A DNA stretch of 64,000 bases, from contig JAZRDN010000030.1 in the NCBI GenBank assembly GCA_045660295.1, positions 1 through 64,000 of the forward strand, in the 5' to 3' direction. Each line of letters begins with the position of its first letter. Position 1 is the stretch's first letter. Below, one piece after another: positions 41,605-50,426 of the stretch. The translations under genes and the position numbers were made by a program. This DNA is from RGIG8775 sp045660295 (GTDB taxonomy: Bacteria > Bacillota > Clostridia > Oscillospirales > CAG-272). Below the pieces are notes generated by a model, which worked only from the letters and a program-made list of their open reading frames with translations, made no database searches and was not told the origin of the DNA.

Positions 41605-43749
41605 ATGATCGTAATTATAGCGGAAAAACCAAGCCTTGGACGCAACATTGCCGACGCCATCGGCGGCATGTCCAAAAGAAACGGTTATCTTGAAGGAAAC
41701 GAATATATTGTAACGTGGGCTTTTGGTCACCTTTTTTCGCTTGCCGATATTGAGGATTATTCAGCAACGCCCATCACAGATAAGCGGTGGACACTTAACA
41801 ATCTTCCTTGCTTTCCCGAGGAGTTCAAATTTGAATTAAAAAAGGGAAGCGACAAAAAGGTAGATAGCGGTGTAGTCCGTCAGTTTGAGATTCTAAAATC
41901 ACTCTGCAACCGTAACGATGTTGATACGATAGTGAATGCGGGAGACGCTGACCGAGAGGGTGAGATAATAGTCAGACTCTGTGTTAGCCATGCGTTACAG
42001 TCTCAAAAGTCCTTTAAACGCTTGTGGCTGCCTGACCAAACTCCCGAAACTATACGTAAAGCTCTTTCCGAAATGAAAGATGAAAATGAATACAACGCGC
42101 TTGCCAACGAGGGCTTTGCGCGCACTTATATAGATTGGCTTTACGGGGTTAATCTTACCCGTTACGCCACACTCAAAACGGGAACGCTCCTTCGTGTAGG
42201 GCGCGTAATCGTTCCCATAGTCAAAGCAATATATGACCGCGACATGGCCATAAAAAACTTTGTTCCTGGGAAATATTACGCTATCGTGAGCAAAGCTGAA
42301 ACCAACGGTGAGGTAGTTGAACTCACAAGCAAGCAAAAATTTGAAAACAATCAATACGAGGATGCTCTTGCGTTTTGCGCCAAGTATAACGCAGTAGATG
42401 CCATCGTCAAATCTGTAAAAAAGAAAAAAGATACCCTTGCGCCCGGTAAGCTTTACTCTCTGTCGAAGCTACAAAACGTGCTGGGTAAAAAATACAAAAT
42501 GTCAATGGCAGAGAGCCTTGAAATAGTTCAAAGGCTTTACGAGCAGGGTTATCTGACCTATCCTCGAACCAACTCGGAATATCTTGCTACCGCCGAGAAG
42601 GATAAGATAAGTAAAATTATAGACAACTGTAAAAAGCTTGGATATCCCGTAGAGCTTAAGGTCAAAAAAACAATTTTTGACGATTCTAAGATAGAATCAC
42701 ACTCGGCGTTGACACCTACATACAAAATCCCAGACAAAAATAAATTAAGCGAAAAGGAAATGCAGGTGTATTCAACTGTTTTCCGTCGCTTTATAGCGGT
42801 TTTCTGTGCCGAAGACTGTGTAATTGAAAAAACAGAAATAGTGGTTGCCGTTGGTGATTACGAAGATTTCCTGCTCAAAGGCACCGTTATTGTCGAGCCG
42901 GGCTGGACAAAATATGATGACAGCAGCCAAAAGGATAAGATACTTCCTAAGCTTTCAAAAGGAGATAAGGTCAATACCGAATTTAAGCCAACCGAAAAAG
43001 AAACCACGCCGCCCAAGCACTATACCATAGAGACACTCAATAACTATTTGAAGAACCCCTTCAAGGAAGAAAAAAACGCCGCCAAGGAAAAGGCAAAGGA
43101 GCAACAAGAGGATAACAGCTCCGAATTTGACGACGAGGAAGACTACAAGGCAATTTTCGAGGGTCTCGAGCTTGGAACAGAGGCAACACGAACCGGTATT
43201 ATTGATAACGCGCGAAAGAGCGAGTACATTCAACTGAAAAAGGACGTTTACACCATACTCCCGCAAGGAATATTCCTCATTGAAGCGCTTTCGAGGCTCA
43301 ATATCATAATGGATAAGTACAAAACCTCACAAATGGGTCAGGCGCTCAAGAAAATATATCGCGGCGATATAACCATTAAAGACGGCGTAACCCTCGCACA
43401 AAACGAAATAAGCGAGGTTTTCAATCACGAGGGGTCTACCGAAGCCACTCCGCTTGAAAAGGATATGAACACCGGATGCTTTGGAGACATTGTCGGCAAA
43501 TGTCCGATTTGCGGAAATGAAATCATGAGAGGAAAGTTTTATTACGGCTGTAAAGGATATAAAGAAGGCTGTACTTTCAAGGTCGGAATTTATATTTGCG
43601 GCCGTGCCATCTCGGTTTCTAACATGAAGCTTTTGCTTGAGCAAGGCAGAACATCAAAAATAGAAGGTTTCGTCTCCAAAAAGACAGGAAAAAGCTTTGA
43701 CGGCAGACTAAAGCTCGAAAATGGCGAAGCAAAATTCGATTTCTCATAA
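41605..43749 (+). CDS. topB: DNA topoisomerase III
   Basis: A type IA topoisomerase that decatenates single-stranded regions and works with RecQ-type helicases. The Toprim domain has AEKPSLGRN and NAGDADREGE, and the active-site Tyr lies in GYLTYPRTNSEYL (about residue 318). An acidic/basic insertion (about 485-515) precedes the last core segment. A C-terminal zinc-finger-like CPICGNEI ... GCKGYKEGC domain is followed by a TopoIII-type repeat (KKTGKSFDGRL). Length 714 residues is normal for a chromosomal copy. No conjugative-element genes are nearby. Confidence 0.94.
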   Translation: MIVIIAEKPSLGRNIADAIGGMSKRNGYLEGNEYIVTWAFGHLFSLADIEDYSATPITDKRWTLNNLPCFPEEFKFELKKGSDKKVDSGVVRQFEILKSLCNRNDVDTIVNAGDADREGEIIVRLCVSHALQSQKSFKRLWLPDQTPETIRKALSEMKDENEYNALANEGFARTYIDWLYGVNLTRYATLKTGTLLRVGRVIVPIVKAIYDRDMAIKNFVPGKYYAIVSKAETNGEVVELTSKQKFENNQYEDALAFCAKYNAVDAIVKSVKKKKDTLAPGKLYSLSKLQNVLGKKYKMSMAESLEIVQRLYEQGYLTYPRTNSEYLATAEKDKISKIIDNCKKLGYPVELKVKKTIFDDSKIESHSALTPTYKIPDKNKLSEKEMQVYSTVFRRFIAVFCAEDCVIEKTEIVVAVGDYEDFLLKGTVIVEPGWTKYDDSSQKDKILPKLSKGDKVNTEFKPTEKETTPPKHYTIETLNNYLKNPFKEEKNAAKEKAKEQQEDNSSEFDDEEDYKAIFEGLELGTEATRTGIIDNARKSEYIQLKKDVYTILPQGIFLIEALSRLNIIMDKYKTSQMGQALKKIYRGDITIKDGVTLAQNEISEVFNHEGSTEATPLEKDMNTGCFGDIVGKCPICGNEIMRGKFYYGCKGYKEGCTFKVGIYICGRAISVSNMKLLLEQGRTSKIEGFVSKKTGKSFDGRLKLENGEAKFDFS

Positions 43750-43757
43750 GAACAAAA

Positions 43758-43786
43758 AAGCAGGTGCTTTCGCACCTGCTTGATTT
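43758..43786. terminator. bidirectional terminator between topB and the NhaC-type gene
   Basis: AAGCAGGTGC (43758-43767), loop TTTC, and GCACCTGCTT (43772-43781), followed by GATTTTT on the plus strand and preceded by an A run that serves as the T run on the minus strand. Confidence 0.85.
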
Positions 43787-43792
43787 TTGTTT

Positions 43793-45484
43793 TTAGCCTC
43801 TCTTTGTTTCGGGATGAAGCTTGTCTGAGAGCTTCTTCATTACGAAGAGGAACGCAACAGTAACTACAACACCGATTGCAAGACAGATAATCGCGTTCTG
43901 AACGAAGCCTGCGATTATGTACATTACAAACGAGATAGCCGCAACGCTGATCGCATAGGGAAGCTGTGTCGAAACGTGATTGAGGTGATTGCACTGACCG
44001 CCTGCGCTGGACATAATTGTTGTATCCGAAATGGGCGAGCAATGGTCTCCGCAAACCGCGCCTGCAAGGCAAGCCGACATACCGATAATGAGTATCTCGC
44101 TTCCCACGGGGAAGATCGCGTTAACGATGGGAATAAGGATACCGAACGTACCCCAAGATGTTCCGGTCGCGAATGCAAGTACGCAAGCAACAAGGAAGAT
44201 AACGGCGGGAAGGAAGTTAGCAAGACCTGCTGCAGCACCGCTCATAAGCTCGCCAACAAAGTACTTAGCGCCAAGAATAGTTGTAATGTTCTTAAGACCT
44301 GTAGCAAAGGTAAGGATAAGAATTGCGGGAACCATTGCTATAAAGCCCTGAGGAACGCAATCCATTGATTCCTTAAATGTTACAACCTTGCGAATTATCA
44401 TATAGATAACAATGAAGATAAGTGAGAAGAGACCTCCCCAAGGAAGACCTATGGTCGCGTCGGTGTTGCCGAATGCGCCTATGAAATCACCTGCGCAATC
44501 TGTACCGCCCCAAGCGTCAACTCCAAAGAATCCGCCGACATAAACAAGAGCGATTACGCTTACGATGATAAGGAATACAATGGGAAGAACAAGATCCCAA
44601 ACGCGACCGCGAGTAGAAGGTTCAACCTCTGCCACCTCTGCTTTGTCGCCCTCTGTATAAAGATCACCGTTTACGATCGCATTGTATTCGTGTGTTCTCA
44701 TCTTACCGTAGTCAAACTTCATAAGAGCAAGAGCAACTACGAACACAAGTGTGAGAAGAGAATAGAAGTTATAGGGAATAGCCATAACGAAAAGCTTAAG
44801 TCCCTGACCGTCTTCAGCGTACTGAGCAACTGCCGCAGCCCAGCTGGAGATGGGAGCAATCATACAAACGGGAGCCGCCGTAGCATCGATAATGTAGGAA
44901 AGCTTTGCGCGTGATATCTTGTGCTTGTCTGTTACGGGACGCATTACAGAGCCTACTGTAAGGCAGTTGAAATAGTCGTCGATGAAAATAAGCACACCGA
45001 GAAGGAACGTAGCAAGCTGCGCGCCTACTCTTGTCTTAATGTGTGTTTTTGCCCAGTTACCAAATGCAGCTGAACCGCCAGCCTTGTTTATAAGAGCCAC
45101 GATAACTCCGAGCTCTACAAGGAAGATAAAGATTCCCGCAGTGCCCGAAACTGCATCGATGAGACCTGCGCCAACGGCAGTATCAAGTGATGCGGTTACA
45201 GAGAAATTGGAGGCGAGGAGTGCGCCGGAAACGATTCCGATAAAGAGGGAGCTGTAAACCTCTTTAGTAATAAGCGCGAGTCCGATTGCGATAATGGGAG
45301 GAACGAGAGCCCACCACGTACCGACAACCTCACTTGTTCCGCCACAGGTTTCACAGTCAGCAGCACCACTGCAATCGGGGCAGGGTACGGTACCCATAGC
45401 ACCACCGGTTACGGCAGCAATGACAAGCAAAACGACGATAAGCGCAACAGCGACAGCGAGTGTGATCTTGGTTGTTTTTGTCAT
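43793..45484 (-). CDS. NhaC-family transporter, probable lysine transporter under lysine riboswitch control
   Basis: A multi-helix membrane protein (563 residues, about 11-13 segments) of the NhaC/ion-transporter superfamily. LLGVLIFIDDYFNCLTVGSVMRPV and AGAVCGDHCSPISDTTIMSSAG are characteristic. Members are usually labelled Na+/H+ antiporters, but NhaC-type proteins controlled by lysine riboswitches (called LysW in comparative genomics) are candidate lysine transporters, and this gene has such a riboswitch. An unusual loop after the first helix carries Cys35, Cys38, Cys44 and Cys47 in a CxxC...CxxCGG pattern. GGAGA precedes the ATG. Confidence 0.88.
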   Translation of the reverse strand: MTKTTKITLAVAVALIVVLLVIAAVTGGAMGTVPCPDCSGAADCETCGGTSEVVGTWWALVPPIIAIGLALITKEVYSSLFIGIVSGALLASNFSVTASLDTAVGAGLIDAVSGTAGIFIFLVELGVIVALINKAGGSAAFGNWAKTHIKTRVGAQLATFLLGVLIFIDDYFNCLTVGSVMRPVTDKHKISRAKLSYIIDATAAPVCMIAPISSWAAAVAQYAEDGQGLKLFVMAIPYNFYSLLTLVFVVALALMKFDYGKMRTHEYNAIVNGDLYTEGDKAEVAEVEPSTRGRVWDLVLPIVFLIIVSVIALVYVGGFFGVDAWGGTDCAGDFIGAFGNTDATIGLPWGGLFSLIFIVIYMIIRKVVTFKESMDCVPQGFIAMVPAILILTFATGLKNITTILGAKYFVGELMSGAAAGLANFLPAVIFLVACVLAFATGTSWGTFGILIPIVNAIFPVGSEILIIGMSACLAGAVCGDHCSPISDTTIMSSAGGQCNHLNHVSTQLPYAISVAAISFVMYIIAGFVQNAIICLAIGVVVTVAFLFVMKKLSDKLHPETKRG

Positions 45485-45516
45485 GTCTGTCTCCTTAAAA
45501 AATATTTAATAATTAT

Positions 45517-45541
45517 AAAAAGCGCTGTAAAATACAGCGCT
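45517..45541 (-). terminator. riboswitch-controlled terminator
   Basis: On the minus strand AGCGCTGTA (45541-45533), loop TTT, TACAGCGCT (45529-45521) and TTTT. It lies between the lysine aptamer and the NhaC-type gene. Its AGCGCT element also occurs in the last aptamer strand, which suits alternative pairing. Confidence 0.85.
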
Positions 45542-45559
45542 AATCATACAAGTGTACGA

Positions 45560-45720
45560 TTGATAGCGCTCCACAAACGTGACAGTACATAATATGTTTT
45601 ACTATGCACCAGCAAAATGCGTCGGAAAACGCATCCGCTTCGGCGACTATTCCTTTCAAAGCCCCAACCTTTCCGAGTTATAACAGAGCTTCTACTTATA
45701 ATAAATCGCACCTCTATCAA
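45560..45720 (-). promoter_or_regulatory. lysine riboswitch (L box)
   Basis: Read on the minus strand, the leader contains the conserved L-box segments in order: GATAGAGGTGCGA (from about 45718), an AAGTAGAAG loop, GGAAAGG, AGTCGCCGAAG, GCTGGTGCAT, TACTGTCA and the closing GGAGCGCTATC (to about 45561). The first and last segments form the P1 stem (GATAG with CTATC). A terminator follows 19 nt later, so lysine binding should lower expression of the NhaC-family gene. Boundaries are approximate to a few bases. Confidence 0.93.
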
Positions 45721-45730
45721 AATCATATAT

Positions 45731-45759
45731 ATTATACCAATATATGCGAAATTTGTCAA
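45731..45759 (-). promoter_or_regulatory. consensus promoter of the lysine-riboswitch transcript
   Basis: On the minus strand TTGACA (45759-45754), 17 bp and extended -10 TGGTATAAT (45739-45731); both boxes are full consensus, placing transcription start just before the aptamer. Confidence 0.9.
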
Positions 45760-45797
45760 TATATTTGGGCTAAATTATCAATATTTTTGCAAAAAGA

Positions 45798-45824
45798 AAA
45801 CAGGGCGGACGAACCGCTCTGTTT
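45798..45824 (-). terminator. terminator of the AI-2E permease-htpG operon
   Basis: On the minus strand AAACAGAGCGG (45824-45814) pairs with CCGCCCTGTTT (45808-45798) with one G-U pair, followed by TTCTTTTT. It lies just after the TSCPD gene stop. Confidence 0.85.
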
Positions 45825-45825
45825 C

Positions 45826-46077
45826 TTACTGTTTATTATGCCCCTTCAGCGCCGCTGCCAACTGGTCGGGGCAGGACGTAGGACGAAATCCGCAACGGAT
45901 TCCCTCAAGGCGTGAAATAGCGTCATCTATTTTCATGCCTTTTACAAGTGCGCAAATTCCTTGAGTATTACCTGAGCATCCGCCCATAAATTTGCAGGAC
46001 ACTATAACGCCGTCATCTACCTCTATTTCTATCTGTCTTGAACAAACGCCCTTGGGCGAATAAACTATCTTTTCCAT
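45826..46077 (-). CDS. TSCPD domain protein
   Basis: An 83-residue protein made of a single TSCPD domain, related to the C-terminal domain of class II ribonucleotide reductases (NrdJ-associated). MGGCSGNTQGICALVKGM and the diagnostic TSCPDQLAAAL with cysteines at about 14, 34, 42, 62 and 69 are visible, so metal binding is plausible. Its biochemical role as a free-standing protein is not established. It is the last gene of the htpG operon; AAGGAG precedes the ATG 10 nt after the upstream stop. Confidence 0.88.
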   Translation of the reverse strand: MEKIVYSPKGVCSRQIEIEVDDGVIVSCKFMGGCSGNTQGICALVKGMKIDDAISRLEGIRCGFRPTSCPDQLAAALKGHNKQ

Positions 46078-46087
46078 TGTTTTCTCC

Positions 46088-46954
46088 TTAAATTTCGCTA
46101 TATAGACCTATAAAGTCAATTTCACCTAAAAATATATACATATACAACCACGTCTCGTAAACCGAATCGCTATCAATGGTAATATTGATATAATTGGCGT
46201 ACTCTGTATTGTTGTAAAGGAAGGGAACCGAGGTTATCTCCCCAATCTCCCCGCCTATATGTTCAACCATTGAAACTACGTCAACGATTGCTCTGTTTGT
46301 GGCGAACTCTATGGTCTTTTTCTTTTTTACATCGGTATTTGCAAGATGCTTTCCGACCAAGGCGAATTTTGTAAAGCCCTCTCCGTCGGGGTTTTCCACC
46401 TTACACACAGCAGAAATTTTCAAATCGTATTTGTCAATGAGACGGTAAAAAGACATCAAGCGACCGTCGTTTGAGTTGATTATAGGAATTATTCCAAGCG
46501 TATTTCCGTCATCTGTGCTTTCGCAAACCGCGGTAAAGCTATCAACAGGAATCTCTCGGAAATTTTTTAATCTTTCCCCAAACCTCAAAAGAGCCTCTTT
46601 AGCGTAACTGTTTGAATACCAATATGCTATTCCTGAGAAATCGCGCTTTTGCAATTCTTCTATGTCAACTCCCAAACTGTGTTTAAAGCGCGCCGCAAGC
46701 TGCTTACATATCAGGAGCTGTTCACGCGCTATTTCAAACTTGGATATTCCAGCGTGCCGCTTTTGGCGTTGGTCTTGTAAAAACCCATATTTATGGTTTA
46801 TCTCATTTTTGATATCCGATATTGAGCGATGCTCAAGGTCGGTGTCAAATATAAAGTCAAGCAGCAATAAATCTATCTCCGCCGAGCTTCTCTGGGCATC
46901 GGCGGAGCATTCGATTATATTTTGTATTATAATATCGTCCCTTGGCGAGCTCAT
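46088..46954 (-). CDS. divergent prephenate-dehydratase-like protein with ACT-like C-terminus
   Basis: No clear family name is recognised for this 288-residue protein. Residues 110-180 resemble the first lobe of prephenate dehydratase: an FxAV segment, LGIIPIINSNDGR (compare GxxPIENS) and LIDKYDLKI. TKFALVGKH at 195-203 recalls the TRFLVI strand before the ACT domain, and the last 75 residues have an ACT-like pattern (VDVVSMVEHIGGEIGEITSVPF ... LGEIDFIGLYSEI). The second catalytic lobe with its Thr motif is missing, so enzymatic activity is doubtful. The start overlaps the htpG stop by 4 nt (ATGA). Confidence 0.6.
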   Translation of the reverse strand: MSSPRDDIIIQNIIECSADAQRSSAEIDLLLLDFIFDTDLEHRSISDIKNEINHKYGFLQDQRQKRHAGISKFEIAREQLLICKQLAARFKHSLGVDIEELQKRDFSGIAYWYSNSYAKEALLRFGERLKNFREIPVDSFTAVCESTDDGNTLGIIPIINSNDGRLMSFYRLIDKYDLKISAVCKVENPDGEGFTKFALVGKHLANTDVKKKKTIEFATNRAIVDVVSMVEHIGGEIGEITSVPFLYNNTEYANYINITIDSDSVYETWLYMYIFLGEIDFIGLYSEI

Positions 46955-48795
46955 ATCTTATTAAGAATTTTAAAGCTATCGGCGAGGAAAGACTGCATTT
47001 CTTCAGCAGACAGCTTTCTCTGCGAAAGCACCGAGAGCTTATAGATATAAGAAGCCATTTGCTCAGCGGTCTCCTTATCGGAAATTACCAGCGTTCCAAG
47101 CTTGGATATAAGCGGCGAAGCATTGTTTACGACAAGAGTCGCTCCGTTATCCATGCCCATCATAGGCGCGTTACCGCCATACATACGCATCATATCTTCA
47201 AAGCGTCTTGCTTCCTCGGAAATATTGAGTATAGCAGGAATTTCGGAAGCCTTAAGAGCCTCAAATTTCACCTCAAGCTGCTCATTTCTGCTGACCTTCT
47301 TGAAAAGCTCCGCGATATCCGTGTTTTCGGTAATATCTCCATCGCCCTTAAGTGCTGCAGCAACATCAGCGTCCACGCGCACAAACTTGACATTTTCAAG
47401 ATACTGCTCCAGCATCGAGATAAACTGGGTGTCAAGCTGGTGGTCAAAACAAACTACTTTTATATTTTGTGCCTCAAAAAGCGAAATATACTGAGCCTGA
47501 AGTGCTTTGTCGGTAGTGTAATAAACAGTGTTTTCGTTGGTTTCCTTTGCGGCTTCAAGATACTCGTTTACCGAAACGTGCTTGTCATCGGTAAGCTTGA
47601 GGAGTAGAGAATCCTTTACTCTATCATAGAATTTTTTGTCACGCAGACAAGCGTATTCTACAAATATCTTAATGTCTTCCCACACCTTTTCAAAGGTCTC
47701 GCGGTCAGTATTGTAAAGTGAATTAAGCTTGTCCGCAACCTTCTTGATTATGTGAGCCGACACCTTGGAAACGTATGTGTTAGTCTGAAGATAGCTTCTG
47801 GATACGTTAAGCGGAAGCTCGGGACAGTCAAGCACGCCCTTAAGCATTATCATGTAGTCGGGTATAACTTCCTTGATGTTGTCGGAAACGAACACCTGAT
47901 TGTAATAGAGCTTTACCTGACCCTCGAGCGACTCATACTCGTTAGCGATTCTCGGGAAGAAAAGGATTCCCTTGAAATTGAGCGGATAATCGGCATTGAT
48001 ATGAATGTAGAAAAGCGGATCCTTGAAATCGTGGAACACCTTTTTGTAGAAATCATTGTATTCCTCGGGTGTGCACTCGGATGCGGACTTGAGCCACAGA
48101 GGAGTTGTTTCGTTGATAGGCTTTTCCGCTGTCTCGTCCGACTTTTCTTCGGCGGTTTCTTTTACTTCCTTGAAGAATATTTCCACGGGCATAAAAGAAC
48201 AATATTTATCAAGCATTTCCTTAAGCTTGGAGGCGTTAAGATACTCCTCGCCCTCGTCGGAAACGTGCATTACCACAGATGTTCCGTGCTCCCGGCAATC
48301 ACAGGCTTCTATTTCATATTCACCGATATCGTTACAGGTCCAATGAACCGCGGGCGCCGTTGTGTAAGATTTTGTAAATATCTCAACGGTATCGCTTATC
48401 ATGAATGCCGAATAAAACCCGAGACCGAAATGACCTATAATTCCGTCGGCGGAGTTGTTTTCGCCCTCATATTTTTCGATAAACTCAAGCGCGCCAGAGA
48501 GAGCTATCTGGCAGATATATCTCTCAAGCTCATCCTCGCTCATACCTATACCGTTGTCGCGAACAGTGATAGTTTTTTCATCAGTATCAAGAATTACGTC
48601 TATTTTGTATGTTTCGTCGGGGAGTGATATCTGACCGAGGGACTGCAACCTCTTAAGCTTGGTCACCGCATCGGTAGCGTTTGAAACGATCTCGCGCAGA
48701 AAGATATCCTTTTCCGAATAAAGCCATCTTTTAATTACAGGGAATATATTGGCGGTTTCAACCGAAATTCCGCCTTTTTTTATCTGGTCACTCAT
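46951..48795 (-). CDS. htpG: molecular chaperone HtpG (Hsp90)
   Basis: ATP-dependent bacterial Hsp90. The GHKL N-domain has FLREIVSNATDAVTKL, VRDNGIGMSEDEL and IGHFGLGFYSAFM. The middle domain contains GILFFPR, VFVSDN and LNVSRSYLQ, and a dimerisation domain ends the 614-residue chain. It starts 11 nt after the AI-2E permease stop with GGAGG in between. Co-transcription with the small TSCPD and PDT-like genes is evident from 4- and 10-nt junctions. Confidence 0.97.
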   Translation of the reverse strand: MSDQIKKGGISVETANIFPVIKRWLYSEKDIFLREIVSNATDAVTKLKRLQSLGQISLPDETYKIDVILDTDEKTITVRDNGIGMSEDELERYICQIALSGALEFIEKYEGENNSADGIIGHFGLGFYSAFMISDTVEIFTKSYTTAPAVHWTCNDIGEYEIEACDCREHGTSVVMHVSDEGEEYLNASKLKEMLDKYCSFMPVEIFFKEVKETAEEKSDETAEKPINETTPLWLKSASECTPEEYNDFYKKVFHDFKDPLFYIHINADYPLNFKGILFFPRIANEYESLEGQVKLYYNQVFVSDNIKEVIPDYMIMLKGVLDCPELPLNVSRSYLQTNTYVSKVSAHIIKKVADKLNSLYNTDRETFEKVWEDIKIFVEYACLRDKKFYDRVKDSLLLKLTDDKHVSVNEYLEAAKETNENTVYYTTDKALQAQYISLFEAQNIKVVCFDHQLDTQFISMLEQYLENVKFVRVDADVAAALKGDGDITENTDIAELFKKVSRNEQLEVKFEALKASEIPAILNISEEARRFEDMMRMYGGNAPMMGMDNGATLVVNNASPLISKLGTLVISDKETAEQMASYIYKLSVLSQRKLSAEEMQSFLADSFKILNKI

Positions 48796-48806
48796 TTTTG
48801 CCTCCG

Positions 48807-50216
48807 TTATATTTGGTCGTTGTCACCATTCTGATCCGACGCATCGCTGTCTGAATCGATTTTTATAATCTCAATTTCGCTTTCATCCGGCTTGTTTGAT
48901 TTTTTGTTTCTCTTTTTGCTTTTGAAAAACTTAACCAGTTTATGCTCGCCGTCCACAATAAACCTTCCGAGAACACGGTATACTCTCGCGGAAATCGGCT
49001 CGGGGATGCGTCTGGGGTCAACGATAGAATTTTCGCTGTAATAATCCGCCAAATCGGTGGTAAGCTCTTTCTTTTTCAATCTCTTGTCAACAAAGCTCAT
49101 AACCAGCGAATAGAAAATAGCAAATATCGGAACACCGAAGAACATACCGATAATGCCGAAATATCCGCTCATTATCATAATGGCTACGATAACGCCAAGT
49201 GAAGAAAGCCCCGTGCGGTCGCCAACGATTTTGGGTTCAACAACGTTGGCATCAAACTGCTGAATAAGAAGTGTAAGAATTACGAAAATAATAAATTTTC
49301 CGGGATTTGCGATCAAAATAATCAGTCCCGATGGGATAGCACCGATAAAAGGACCGAAGAAGGGAATAATGTTACATACACCGATAACAACGGCAATAAG
49401 AATGGCATAAGGGATTTTCGCAATGCTGAAAGCTATCGAGCATGTAAATATCATAAATGTTGCGTCTATAAGTTTTCCGATTACAAAGCCGCCGAATGTC
49501 TTGTCGGCGAATCTGCACCAATCAAGAATAGAGTCGCATTTTTTCTTAGAAAATATCGCCGAAATAATCTTCTTGGACTGTGCGTAAAGGTTTTCTTTGC
49601 CGATAACAAAGTAGATTGAAAGCAACAATCCGAAGAAAATATTCTTAACACCGGTAAATATCTTTGAAGCATATGAGACAATGATATTTAACCCCTGTTG
49701 AAGTATATCCTCGGAACTTACGAAGAAGTTTGTAATGACGTTGTTTATTTTGTCAACATCGATAAACTCAAAGTTCTCCTCGCCCTGAACGAACATATTG
49801 TTAAGGAAATCGTTTATTGTATCCAACGCGTAATTCATATACGTTCCGTCGGTCATCTTACGAACCAGATCCTCCACGCTGGAAATAAGCTGAGGAACGA
49901 TCATAAAAGCAATAATAATTATTAACGCAAGAAGCAGAAGATACGCGCAAAGAATTGACAGTCCGCGTTTTACCACGTTATTCTTTATTCTTTTAAGTAC
50001 CACCTTCTGAAAGAGTTTCACAAGCGGCGTGCAAAGATATGCTATTATAGCTCCGAGAACTATCGGTGTAAATACATCAAGTTTATCGTTAAGCCAAGTG
50101 GTAAAGGCGGTGAATTTCTCAAAATTCATCATTATAATGGCAAGCAAGAGTATAACGGCGTATACAAAAAACGATATTGCCAAAACCTTTTTCTTTTTTT
50201 CGTCAAATCCAAACAT
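48807..50216 (-). CDS. AI-2E family transporter (membrane permease)
   Basis: About eight hydrophobic segments and the conserved GPFIGAIPSGLIIL and FDANVVEPKIVGDRTGLSSLGVI motifs place this in the AI-2E (TqsA/YdbI) transporter family, whose members export small molecules or ions; the substrate here is unknown. A charged cytoplasmic tail follows (about residues 415-469). The ATG at 50216 is my choice; an in-frame GTG at 50273 would add 19 residues. The best ribosome binding site (GAGGAAAGGA) lies about 27 nt before 50216, so the true start is uncertain. Confidence 0.85.
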   Translation of the reverse strand: MFGFDEKKKKVLAISFFVYAVILLLAIIMMNFEKFTAFTTWLNDKLDVFTPIVLGAIIAYLCTPLVKLFQKVVLKRIKNNVVKRGLSILCAYLLLLALIIIIAFMIVPQLISSVEDLVRKMTDGTYMNYALDTINDFLNNMFVQGEENFEFIDVDKINNVITNFFVSSEDILQQGLNIIVSYASKIFTGVKNIFFGLLLSIYFVIGKENLYAQSKKIISAIFSKKKCDSILDWCRFADKTFGGFVIGKLIDATFMIFTCSIAFSIAKIPYAILIAVVIGVCNIIPFFGPFIGAIPSGLIILIANPGKFIIFVILTLLIQQFDANVVEPKIVGDRTGLSSLGVIVAIMIMSGYFGIIGMFFGVPIFAIFYSLVMSFVDKRLKKKELTTDLADYYSENSIVDPRRIPEPISARVYRVLGRFIVDGEHKLVKFFKSKKRNKKSNKPDESEIEIIKIDSDSDASDQNGDNDQI

Positions 50217-50299
50217 TTTGTTACCGGTGTTGAGTTCAACAGATCCTTTCCTCGGTGATACGTATATAAACACTTAATAAAGTTTATTTACTTGTATAT

Positions 50300-50328
50300 A
50301 TTATATATCTTTTTTCGCAAATAGTCAA
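50300..50328 (-). promoter_or_regulatory. promoter of the AI-2E permease-htpG operon
   Basis: On the minus strand TTGACT (50328-50323), 17 bp and TATAAT (50305-50300). No CIRCE element or CtsR box was seen beside it. Confidence 0.85.
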
Positions 50329-50386
50329 TAAGTTATGGCACAAGAAAAAAATTTTTTACAATATAGTTTATTTTTCATAAAATTTG

Positions 50387-50395
50387 TGATACAAT
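50387..50395 (+). promoter_or_regulatory. extended -10 promoter of ispE
   Basis: TGATACAAT is an extended -10 element 32 bp before ispE; the -35 position (50367-50372, TTTATT) is weak. Confidence 0.6.
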
Positions 50396-50426
50396 TATAG
50401 TATCAAACTTTCAAAGGAGACATTTT

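Noticed and set aside
41605..43749. Topoisomerase III as the mark of an integrated conjugative element.
   Set aside because: No relaxase, coupling protein, integrase or attachment repeats occur nearby, and the flanking genes are chromosomal.
50274..50426. CIRCE or CtsR heat-shock operator for the htpG operon.
   Set aside because: No TTAGCACTC-N9-GAGTGCTAA or tandem CtsR heptamers are visible.
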